Below are positions 1 to 7,300 of a DNA stretch of 21,252 bases, piece by piece. Source of the DNA: a virus. Position 1 is the first letter of the stretch, and each line of letters begins with the position of its first letter. The notes under the pieces are model-generated. The model did not search any database, had not been told where the DNA came from, and saw only the letters and a program-made list of their open reading frames with translations. The DNA is taken from the IMG/VR virus record IMGVR_UViG_3300036719_001735, positions 1 to 21,252 of that record. One strand, 5' to 3'. The position numbers and the translations under genes are program-made.

Positions 1-1032
1 CAGCTCGACACGCTTGCCGTCGACGTCGAGGATCCAGACCGGAGGATCGCCGTCGATCTTGGTCAGTGAGCCAAGGTCATTGGACCGTTGGCCGGGGCCA
101 ATGCCGAACTTGCGCGTGATGCACACGTCCTTGTTGCAGAAAGACACGATGGGCTGGTCTTCGCACTTGTAGAAGTATTCCTTCTTGCGAAGCTGGCTGA
201 TGACGATCTCCACCTCTTTGCTATCGAGTGGCGGCACCATGTATTTCATATTGTACTTGTGCAGATCCTCTTCCCACTTGTCGGGGTTGGACATGCGGCA
301 GTAGACGCCAAGGTTGAACAGTGCATTGTTGCGCGAGCCTTCGCCGAATCCCTGCGCGGCAAGATGCTGCAAGCATGGCGGTCCTTTGGGCAGCAGCTCT
401 TCTGCTTTCTTGGGCTGTGTGCGTAGCTCCAAGAATGTGTCGGGTGCAAGGGTTCGGCTCTCAGCGAACTCGATGAACTCCGCCGGCCCAAGACTTTCGT
501 TCTGATTGTTGTAGCCGTAGCGTGTCGTGCGAGTGCCAGAGAAGTACGGCATGTTTAGAAAGTTGCCCGTGTCACCACGATCAGCAAGGATCTTCTGCTG
601 CTTGGGGAACACTTCGGATCCACCGTAGCCAAGCATTGCAGCAATGCTGATCAGCTTTGGTTGGAGGTCCTCGGCCGGAACTTCCTTGTCGAAAAAGAAA
701 AACAGATGAGCGCCGCCGGATTTACTGCGGCAGACAATGCCCGGTAGGTTGTGCTTCTCGACCTGCTTGATCAGTGCAGCGTGGTCAAGATTGTACACAT
801 CGATATCGATGGCGCCCCAATGACAGCAGTTGTTGTCCTTGATTGGGATGATGCCAAGACCCGACTCACCCTTGAGGTGCTTAGACCAAAGGTCCGTGGT
901 CGGAGGTTCACGGAGGACTCGCGCAGTACCGGTTTTCTTTCCGTCTGTAGCGCGGTCAGCGTTGACGCTGAACGTCCCGTGCGCTCTGTCATTCCCAGCA
1001 AACAGCGAATGGAATCGTGCTGCGAGTTCCAT
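1..1032 (-). CDS. Archaeo-eukaryotic-type DNA primase (TOTE-like), C-terminus cut by window edge
   Basis: The reading frame starts at ATG 1032 and stays open for 344 codons to the left edge, so the end of the protein is missing. The visible part looks like a primase-polymerase of the archaeo-eukaryotic superfamily, closest to the family named after TOTE conflict systems. Seen: a metal-binding acidic motif GAIDIDVY (Asp76, Asp78), the SKSGGAH motif ending in His109 followed by four Phe, a GSEVFPKQQ stretch around 138-146, and GNFLNMPYF around 156-164. A spaced Cys set (290, 299, 304) before RKFGIG could bind zinc. By family knowledge it would make primers or copy DNA at the phage fork. It is last in an operon behind a likely single-stranded DNA-binding protein. 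No strong ribosome-binding site precedes the ATG, and a GC-rich hairpin lies about 30 bases upstream, so expression may be reduced relative to the genes before it. Family assignment is firm; exact activity is inferred. Confidence 0.85.
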   Translation of the reverse strand, partial: MELAARFHSLFAGNDRAHGTFSVNADRATDGKKTGTARVLREPPTTDLWSKHLKGESGLGIIPIKDNNCCHWGAIDIDVYNLDHAALIKQVEKHNLPGIVCRSKSGGAHLFFFFDKEVPAEDLQPKLISIAAMLGYGGSEVFPKQQKILADRGDTGNFLNMPYFSGTRTTRYGYNNQNESLGPAEFIEFAESRTLAPDTFLELRTQPKKAEELLPKGPPCLQHLAAQGFGEGSRNNALFNLGVYCRMSNPDKWEEDLHKYNMKYMVPPLDSKEVEIVISQLRKKEYFYKCEDQPIVSFCNKDVCITRKFGIGPGQRSNDLGSLTKIDGDPPVWILDVDGKRVEL

Positions 1033-1060
1033 GGTAAATCATTCCGAACAGGTGGGGAAA

Positions 1061-1081
1061 GGGGAGGCACGAGGCCTCCCC
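1061..1081 (-). terminator. GC-rich hairpin between SSB-like gene and primase
   Basis: A perfect 8-base inverted repeat (GGGGAGGC / GCCTCCCC, arms 1061-1068 and 1074-1081) encloses a 5-base loop. On the minus strand it is followed only by TTTCCCC, so the U-tract is short for a strong rho-independent terminator. It lies in the 56-base gap between the SSB-like stop and the primase start, both in the same direction. It could be a leaky terminator, an attenuator, or a structure that stabilises the upstream mRNA. Confidence 0.5.
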
Positions 1082-1088
1082 AGTACAA

Positions 1089-1892
1089 TCAGAACGGCGC
1101 GTCTTCGTCGCCGCCAGAGGAGCGGCGGGTGTCGTCCGAACCCTGCTCTTCCTTCACCTGAACTTCGCCCTTGGCTACCGACTTCGAGAACTCGACAGCA
1201 AGGTTGAAGAGGTTCTTGTCTTCGACTGGCCCCACGCGTGAGATCTCCCAGCCGAACCACGAACCCTTGTCGTTACGCTCTTCAGTTGTGCGCAGACGAT
1301 ACACCTGCGACATCATTGGCAACGTGAACAGGTTCCCGTTCTTTCCGGTAGCTGTCAGCGATTGCATCTGCGTCACCCACTTGCGGGCTTTCTTGAGCTG
1401 CGTACTGGTCATGGTGATCAGGCAACGCTGCGGTCCCATCGTCGGGTGCATAAGGATCACGAAGAACTGTGCTGTGTTCGACAACAGGTTGCCGTTCGGC
1501 AGCACATCGTTACCGCGATCATCACGGTATGTCGTGTTCGCAATCGGATCCGTAGCAGCATAGCTGCCCACATACCCGCCGCCTTTCTCACGCGGCTTCC
1601 ACTCAACAAGGCGACGGCTGTAGTAGCACGGAATCACTTGGATGCCGGCGTCCCCATCGTATGCCTCGTTGGCGACAGTGTTGTAGATGAAGCCGGGTTC
1701 GGCTCCCTCAACATACGCACCATCGCGCTTGTTCACCTGCGGTGAAAGCTGAGCAAGGATGCGGAGGAACGGCACCGACATATCTTCGGTGCCAACTTGC
1801 TCCATGCCCATGCCGGCGAACGCTTCGAAGTCAGAGGCAATCGCAACAGCGGTGCTCTTCTCTTCCTTTACTGCAACAGCATTCTTAGACAT
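1089..1892 (-). CDS. Probable single-stranded DNA-binding protein
   Basis: This 267-residue protein has an N-terminal Ala/Lys/Glu stretch, a central region rich in beta-type sequence (for example GIQVIPCYYSRRLVEWKP near 83-100 and SNTAQFFVILMHP near 138-150), and a charged, flexible C-terminus ending GGDEDAPF. A disordered linker finishing in acidic residues and Pro-Phe is the hallmark of single-stranded DNA-binding proteins, where the tail docks partner proteins. I do not see a classical OB-fold signature by eye, so the call rests on the tail, the length and the neighbourhood: it sits one base after an unknown coiled-coil gene and directly before a primase, opposite a helicase. The ATG at 1892 has an AAAGG-type ribosome site ending in the upstream gene. 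An alternative is a replication accessory protein with a similar docking tail. Confidence 0.55.
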   Translation of the reverse strand: MSKNAVAVKEEKSTAVAIASDFEAFAGMGMEQVGTEDMSVPFLRILAQLSPQVNKRDGAYVEGAEPGFIYNTVANEAYDGDAGIQVIPCYYSRRLVEWKPREKGGGYVGSYAATDPIANTTYRDDRGNDVLPNGNLLSNTAQFFVILMHPTMGPQRCLITMTSTQLKKARKWVTQMQSLTATGKNGNLFTLPMMSQVYRLRTTEERNDKGSWFGWEISRVGPVEDKNLFNLAVEFSKSVAKGEVQVKEEQGSDDTRRSSGGDEDAPF

Positions 1893-1893
1893 C

Positions 1894-2445
1894 TTACTTG
1901 CCTTTCTTGATCACGGCTTTTTTGCCGATGAAGATACCGAACAGGTCAGACGGGATTTCTGCGCCCTTCTCCACCTGCTCCTTGACGAACGCTTTCAACG
2001 TAGACGGATGCACAGACTGCTTGTTCTGTGGCCAGTAGCCACGGTTTGTCAGCGCCTCCATTACATCGCGGGCGTGATCGTCTTCGCCCTTGCCGAACTC
2101 CAATGACACGACGTTCTTGATCAAGTCATCGAAGTCATGATCACGCAACCAATCAAAGGCTTCTTCCTGCTTCTCTTTCGAGATGTGTGCCTGGATGAAT
2201 TGCGAGACGGTGATCTTAGAACCGTCTTCCATTTTAAGCTCGGATAGTCCGTGCTCCGCAAGAGCCTCGGGCAAGATCTCCTGAGAAATCTTTGCGAGGT
2301 TTTGTTGCGTACGTTTCAGCTCGTCCTCAAGATCCTCGATGCGTCTCTCAAGCACGAGCTGCTGGCGGACCAGATCAGCCACAGCCTTCAGGTCCTTGTC
2401 GCCTACTTGCGTAAGCTCTATTACGGCGTCTTCGAAATCAATCAT
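1894..2445 (-). CDS. Unknown protein with N-terminal coiled coil, replication operon
   Basis: I place the start at ATG 2445, giving 183 residues, because a strong GAGGAG site lies 8 bases upstream and the ATG overlaps the previous stop as ATGA. A start further upstream at 2559 would run deep into the previous gene and has no such support. Residues about 20-55 are a heptad-rich, highly charged helix (VLERRIEDLEDELKRTQQNL), followed by a mixed alpha/beta part with a KMEDGSKITVSQFIQAHI stretch and a basic end (GKKAVIKKGK). I recognise no catalytic motif. Its place just before the SSB-like gene, with a 1-base gap, suggests a role in DNA replication or recombination, possibly as an oligomeric accessory factor. 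Function unknown. Confidence 0.8.
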   Translation of the reverse strand: MIDFEDAVIELTQVGDKDLKAVADLVRQQLVLERRIEDLEDELKRTQQNLAKISQEILPEALAEHGLSELKMEDGSKITVSQFIQAHISKEKQEEAFDWLRDHDFDDLIKNVVSLEFGKGEDDHARDVMEALTNRGYWPQNKQSVHPSTLKAFVKEQVEKGAEIPSDLFGIFIGKKAVIKKGK

Positions 2446-2771
2446 GGGAATCTCTCCTCGTTCCACATGTCCAATTGGATCGGCAGGTATCTCTCCTCTA
2501 GCCGATCCCACTTTAGCACCCGGAAACGTCCCGAGTTGTACTCGGCCGCCCAAGCGCATGCGAGCCCGATGAAAACTGGATCTCCAGCTAACAGCAGGTA
2601 GTCTTCGTCGTTGAAACCCTCCAACCCATCTGCAATCATATCGCTGACAGCAATCATGTCGCTGCCTTCGAACGCTTGCCGATCTGCGGGAACAAGGATT
2701 TCAAGATCTCCGAACGACAAGGCGTTCGACAGATCGCGTCCTCTAACTTCATGTGTGATGTAAACAGTCAC
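2442..2771 (-). CDS. Small acidic unknown protein, first gene of the replication operon
   Basis: This 109-residue acidic protein starts at a GTG (2771) with a GGGAG-type ribosome site just upstream. Its stop overlaps the next start in an ATGA junction, so the two are probably translationally coupled. The sequence (MTVYITHEVRGRDLSNALSF at the start, then DLEILVPADR and FNDEDYLLLAGDPVFIGLAC) has no enzyme motif I recognise. Its form is that of short, single-domain proteins often seen beside phage replication genes. Being first after the divergent promoter region, it should be among the earliest made. A regulator or host-takeover protein is possible but nothing in the sequence proves it. Confidence 0.75.
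   Translation of the reverse strand: MTVYITHEVRGRDLSNALSFGDLEILVPADRQAFEGSDMIAVSDMIADGLEGFNDEDYLLLAGDPVFIGLACAWAAEYNSGRFRVLKWDRLEERYLPIQLDMWNEERFP
2454..2459 (-). promoter_or_regulatory. Ribosome-binding site fixing the 2445 start
   Basis: GAGGAG on the minus strand, 8 bases before ATG 2445 and inside the end of the upstream gene. It decides the start of the 183-residue coiled-coil protein against the longer alternative at 2559. Confidence 0.8.
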
Positions 2772-2794
2772 GGCTCTCTCCCGTCAGGGTGACT

Positions 2795-2823
2795 AACGTG
2801 GACCGTGGACCGTGATTCGTCAA
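2795..2823 (-). promoter_or_regulatory. Possible minus-strand promoter for the replication operon
   Basis: A TTGACG element (2818-2823 read on the minus strand) lies upstream of the GTG at 2771. At a 17-base spacing the -10 position reads CACGTT, a poor match to the consensus, so this is weak as a housekeeping promoter. A divergent start is required here by gene layout, and the heptamer repeat falls between the two elements, which would suit a regulator site. Confidence 0.25.
2797..2814. repeat. Tandem heptamer repeat in the divergent intergenic region
   Basis: CGTGGAC occurs twice head to tail (2797-2803, 2804-2810) and begins a third time with CGTG (2811-2814). It sits in the only divergent non-coding stretch of the window, between the 109-residue gene and the helicase. 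Short tandem repeats in such places often bind a regulator, but no protein partner can be named. Confidence 0.6.
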
Positions 2824-2832
2824 GCGGGGGTC

Positions 2833-2860
2833 TTGAAATTTTTTTCGGCCTCACTATTCT
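2833..2860 (+). promoter_or_regulatory. Likely sigma70-type promoter for the helicase gene
   Basis: TTGAAA at 2833-2838 and TATTCT at 2855-2860 are separated by 16 bases, and the spacer begins with a run of T. Transcription would begin roughly 25 bases before the ATG at 2893, with a GAAAGGGG ribosome site in between. Match and position are good, but no experiment supports it here. Confidence 0.55.
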
Positions 2861-2892
2861 GAGGATCAGCCGATAGAAAGGGGCAACCAATC

Positions 2893-4347
2893 ATGAGCAC
2901 CGTGACCTACGACAATTACCCATTCAAGTTCAAACCGTACCAGCACCAGCAAGACGCCCTTGCACGTTCTTGGAAGAAGTCGGACTACGCATTGTTTGCG
3001 GAGATGGGGACAGGCAAATCAAAGATCCTCATCGATTCGCTGGCTTTTCTTTGGGACGCAAACGAAATCGAAGCTGCGCTAATCGTAGCGCCCAAGGGCG
3101 TCTACAAAAACTGGCAGCTCACCGAACTACCCAAGCACTTGCCGGACCACGTACCACTAGATGTTGTGGTCTGGTCTCCGTCGAATACTAAAAAGCAGGA
3201 AGCTGAACTCAAGCGCGGGCTTGAGAAGGACGGCAAGTTTAAGGTTCTAATCATGAACGTCGAGGCCTTCTCGACGCAGCGCGGCACCAACTACGCGATG
3301 GACTTCCTCCGCAAGCACGGCGCCCTCATGGCCATAGACGAGAGTACGACGATCAAGAACGGTCAGGCCAAGCGCACCAAGAACTGCATCCGCGTTGGCA
3401 TGCTGGCCAAGTACAAGCGAATCATGACGGGGTCCCCAATCACCAAGAGCCCCATGGATCTTTACAGCCAGTGCGGTTTCTTGGATCCCGGTCTGCTTGG
3501 ATTTAACTCGTTCTACTCATTCCAGGCGCGATACTGCCGGCTGCAAAAACGCAGCGTCGGGTCGCACTCGTTCAATCAGGTCGTCGGATATCAGAACCTG
3601 AGCGAACTGACGGACAAGCTCGACCGATTCTCGTACCGCATCCTGAAGAAGGACTGCTTGGATCTGCCCGAAAAGATCTACATGAAGCGCAGCGTCGAGC
3701 TTACAGACGAGCAAGCTCTGCTCTACGCGCGGATCAAGAAGCAAGCTATTGCAGAATTGGATGGCAAGCTGCTCACCGCGCAGAACGTCCTGACCCAGAT
3801 CCTCCGTTTGCAACAGATCTGCTCCGGCTATTTCAAGGCGGACGACGGCACCGTCATCAACATGCACAGCAACAAGTTCGATGAGCTGATGGATGTGCTG
3901 GAAGAGACGGACGGCAAGGTCATCATCTGGGCCAACTACACCTACGATCTGGAAATGATTCGCGACAAGCTGGCCAAGGAGTACGGTGAGGAATCCGTTC
4001 GCGTGTACTACGGTGAGACGAAGGCCGATGACCGGCAGAAGATGGTGATCGACTTCCAGAACCCGGATCACCCGCTGCGGTTCTTCGTGGGCCAGCCACG
4101 GACCGGAGGCTATGGGCTGACGCTCACCGAAGCTTCGACCATGATCTACTTCTCAAACAACTACGATTTGGAAGTGCGCCTACAGTCCGAGGACCGTTGT
4201 CATCGTATCGGCCAGAAGAAGGCCGTGACTTATATCGACATCGTCACGGAAGGCACAGTGGACGAGAAGATTCTCAAGGCCCTCCGCGAGAAGATCAACA
4301 TTGCGTCTGAGGTTCTCGCGGAAGGTTACAAGGACTGGCTTATCTGA
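2893..4347 (+). CDS. SNF2-type superfamily 2 DNA helicase/translocase
   Basis: A 484-residue ATP-dependent helicase with all the expected motifs. Near the start KPYQHQQDAL resembles the Q motif of SNF2 proteins. Walker A is AEMGTGKSK (Lys42), motif II is AIDEST (Asp149, Glu150), motif III is TGSP (179-182), motif V is GGYGLTLTEAS (405-415) and motif VI is QSEDRCHRIGQ (431-441), which is diagnostic for the SNF2 group. The length is that of a bare two-lobe helicase core without accessory domains. It starts at ATG 2893 behind a GAAAGGGG site. It is the only plus-strand gene, divergent from the primase/SSB operon, and probably unwinds or remodels DNA in phage replication. Its stop is directly followed by the stop of the convergent giant gene. 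Helicase assignment is firm; the exact role is inferred. Confidence 0.93.
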   Translation: MSTVTYDNYPFKFKPYQHQQDALARSWKKSDYALFAEMGTGKSKILIDSLAFLWDANEIEAALIVAPKGVYKNWQLTELPKHLPDHVPLDVVVWSPSNTKKQEAELKRGLEKDGKFKVLIMNVEAFSTQRGTNYAMDFLRKHGALMAIDESTTIKNGQAKRTKNCIRVGMLAKYKRIMTGSPITKSPMDLYSQCGFLDPGLLGFNSFYSFQARYCRLQKRSVGSHSFNQVVGYQNLSELTDKLDRFSYRILKKDCLDLPEKIYMKRSVELTDEQALLYARIKKQAIAELDGKLLTAQNVLTQILRLQQICSGYFKADDGTVINMHSNKFDELMDVLEETDGKVIIWANYTYDLEMIRDKLAKEYGEESVRVYYGETKADDRQKMVIDFQNPDHPLRFFVGQPRTGGYGLTLTEASTMIYFSNNYDLEVRLQSEDRCHRIGQKKAVTYIDIVTEGTVDEKILKALREKINIASEVLAEGYKDWLI

Positions 4348-7300
4348 TCACTTCTCAGTGTACTTGATGGACTCCGTCATAGCCTGACCGATTGTGCGGC
4401 GGGCTTCACGGAGCGCCTTGATCTGCTGTTCCTTGTCGTCCTGAGAGATCTGATCGTTGTTAACGACCATGCGTTCTTGTCGGCTCAACATGTTGAGATT
4501 GGTCCGAAGGCCGGAGATCGTTTGCTTCATGCCGAGCAGGCCTTCGTTCTTCTCAATCAGGGCAAGAGCCTTGTCGGCAGAACCCTGCGCGATGAACGTG
4601 TTGATCGCTGTCGTCAGACCTTGGATCTCGGCCGACAAGCGATAGACATCGGAAACGCCCTGCGGGTTGGTGTTCTGTTCCGTCTTCAAGAACTTTTGCA
4701 CAACCGGGTACTGCGTCCAATCCTTGTCAACCCCGCGGCCTGTGGTTGCACGGTACATGCCGTCGATGATTCCGAACAGGCTTGTACCGATCTGTCCCGT
4801 GTAGCCCTTAATAAGAGCTTCGAGCTGGACCGGGGACAAGCCCGTTACCGAACCGACATCCTTCACGATGTCTGACGTGGCCGATGTGTATTGCAGCTCG
4901 CGCGGCAGATTCTTCATCGCTTCTGTAACGATGGGAAGACCCGTGAGGTTGGAGCGGTTCTGGATAAATGTCTCCACAATTGGGGACAGCACCTGCGGTG
5001 TGAGCGACAATCCAAACGTAGAAGCAAGTTGCTCGCCCACAAGACGAGCGATGTTACGAGTCTCGACGTTACCGAGCATCGCCTGATAAATCACTTCCGG
5101 GATTGTCTGAAACACGAACCCCATTTCGAACGGCTTTGGAACCGCAAGGAACCCGCTGTCTCCTAGACCAAGGACCTTTAGTGGGATGGGCAGTGAGCCA
5201 TATCGAACGTATTCCGGAAGCTGCTTGTATTCTTCGTCGTCCCCGAACATGGCTTGGAGAGCCATTGCGACACCGAACAAGTAAGCGCCCTTTACTCCGG
5301 TGTAAGCAATTGCCTTGGGGCCGAATGCGCGAAGCGTAACATCAAGGCCTTGGATGCGGCCGTTGACGAAGGGAACCATGACGGTCAGGTATTTCAGCAA
5401 AGCGTTGCGGCCCTGCTTGCGGTAGTTCATTGCTTCCTGCGCACGGAACGCGGCTTCGTATTCGTCACCTGTCTCTTTGTAGACCTTGTCGAAGATCTCC
5501 ATACGAGACGCAGCGTCTGACGCATCCGAAAAATCGCCGAGCGTGTTCCAAGCTCTGGCGATGATGTCCGTCAAAACTTTCCCGTTTTTAGGAACGTAGA
5601 TCCCGCCCTTCGTTGGATTGAAGTTAGGGTTCATCAACTTGGTTGCGTCGTCCAACTCGGGGACGGATTTGTATCCACCGATAACGCCGTACTGCATGAG
5701 AGCGAGAACCTTCTCGTTGTTCTCACGCTGGCGCATAAAATCGTAGACGTTTCGGATAGCACGAAGAGGATTGAAGGAGACACCGCTGGTGACCCACTGG
5801 GATACAGAGTCTCGAATGACGTTCGACAGGATGTATTCCGGAGAACGCGTAACAAGTTCACGATAGCCTGTGGTGAACGTACCAAAGATACCTTTGAAGA
5901 TATCTGGCAGAGGCGCATCCGTTGCGAGCAGCGCCTCGGCAACATCTGGGTTGCTCAACGCGATGCGACGTTCTTGCCCGTCAACAAAGTACGTTCCTTC
6001 GATTTCGCCAGGGCGAAGCATCTTCTCGCGCTGCATGTACGCACGCATGGCCTTCGCATCGCCGCCAAACATTTCGTCCAGCATGGCTTCTTGCTCAGCC
6101 TTCGAGAACGAAAGCTGCCGGCCTTCGCCGAGTGCTTGCGACATCGTGTAGATTTTGCGAGCAGAAATATTCTTTTGAGAAGCGCCGAGCCAGAACTGGA
6201 CGTTCTTCAAAATCATGTCTACCGGATCGCCTTGAATAAGCTCCGTACCGCCTTTGGCCTGCATGATCTTCGAGGGGGACAGCAAACTCTTTGCGTTGAC
6301 GGGGCCGTTGTAGCGACCGTCTTCCCCAACAAAACGATAGAAGGGAAAGTAGTCCATGTACTCAAGAAGATTCTCTGCGTCCTTCTCGGACAACCGACCA
6401 CTGTCTACCGCAAGCTTGATGACTGACTTGTTGAACTCTTGATACTGGTTGTACGCGTTCACGATCTCCGGGTCTTGCCCGTACAGATCAACGATAGCTT
6501 GCGCTTCTTGCGGAGTGATTTGGAACTCAAGGTTCTTGTTCTGGTAAGAACCAAGCACGCGCTTAGCGACAGCGTACTCCGCCCAGTTCATGAGCTTGCC
6601 GGACTTCTGAAGATCCTTCAGGAAAGTAAGGCCGCCACCTTTTCCTTCAATCTTAATGATCCCGTCCAACGGATTGTTGGGATCCTTAACTACGTAGACG
6701 GGAACACCGCCATGCAGGAGAAGCGTGTTGAGCTTTGCGAGAGTGTTCTCTCTGTCGAGCATCGATGCGTATGAGGATAAGCGTGCAGCGAGAGCCATGC
6801 GGCCGTCGAACCCAGCAGCAACAGTGTTGCCAGCGGCCTTCATTGCCGCAACAAACCGATCATCCAAACGCTTCAGATAAACGTACTTGTCCTGCGCCTC
6901 GCGAACAAACGCATCCGATAGGGCTTTCCATCCGCCTTCTTTGTAGAGTTCTTGGACTTTATCCACGAACTTTCTGAAGCCGCCCCGAGCATCGGGGGCC
7001 GCCGCAAAAATCTTCTTGCGGATTGATTCGATGTCACTTGGGGTAGACGTCGCGATATCGGCGGGAGTCTCTGAAACCATCCGTACAGAAATAGGTTGTC
7101 CAGAGACCCCGGAGTATCGTCCTTCACGGATTGCTTTTGTAAGAAACTCTGCGTTCTGGTATGGAAGAAGAACTGCCTCCAGCGCACTAACGGCTTCCCA
7201 ACCTTCTTTATCCGTCACCCGGAGAAGCCTGCGTATTGCATCAACAAAAACTCTCCACAAAGACCACTCATCCTTCTTTATGGCAAAAGAATACTCAGGG

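Noticed and set aside
88-426. Plus-strand open frame near the left edge
   Set aside because: The minus frame here encodes the primase with its Cys set; the plus frame has no supporting motif.
2446-2559. Longer start at 2559 for the coiled-coil gene
   Set aside because: It would overlap the 109-residue gene by over 100 bases, whereas ATG 2445 has a GAGGAG site and an ATGA junction.
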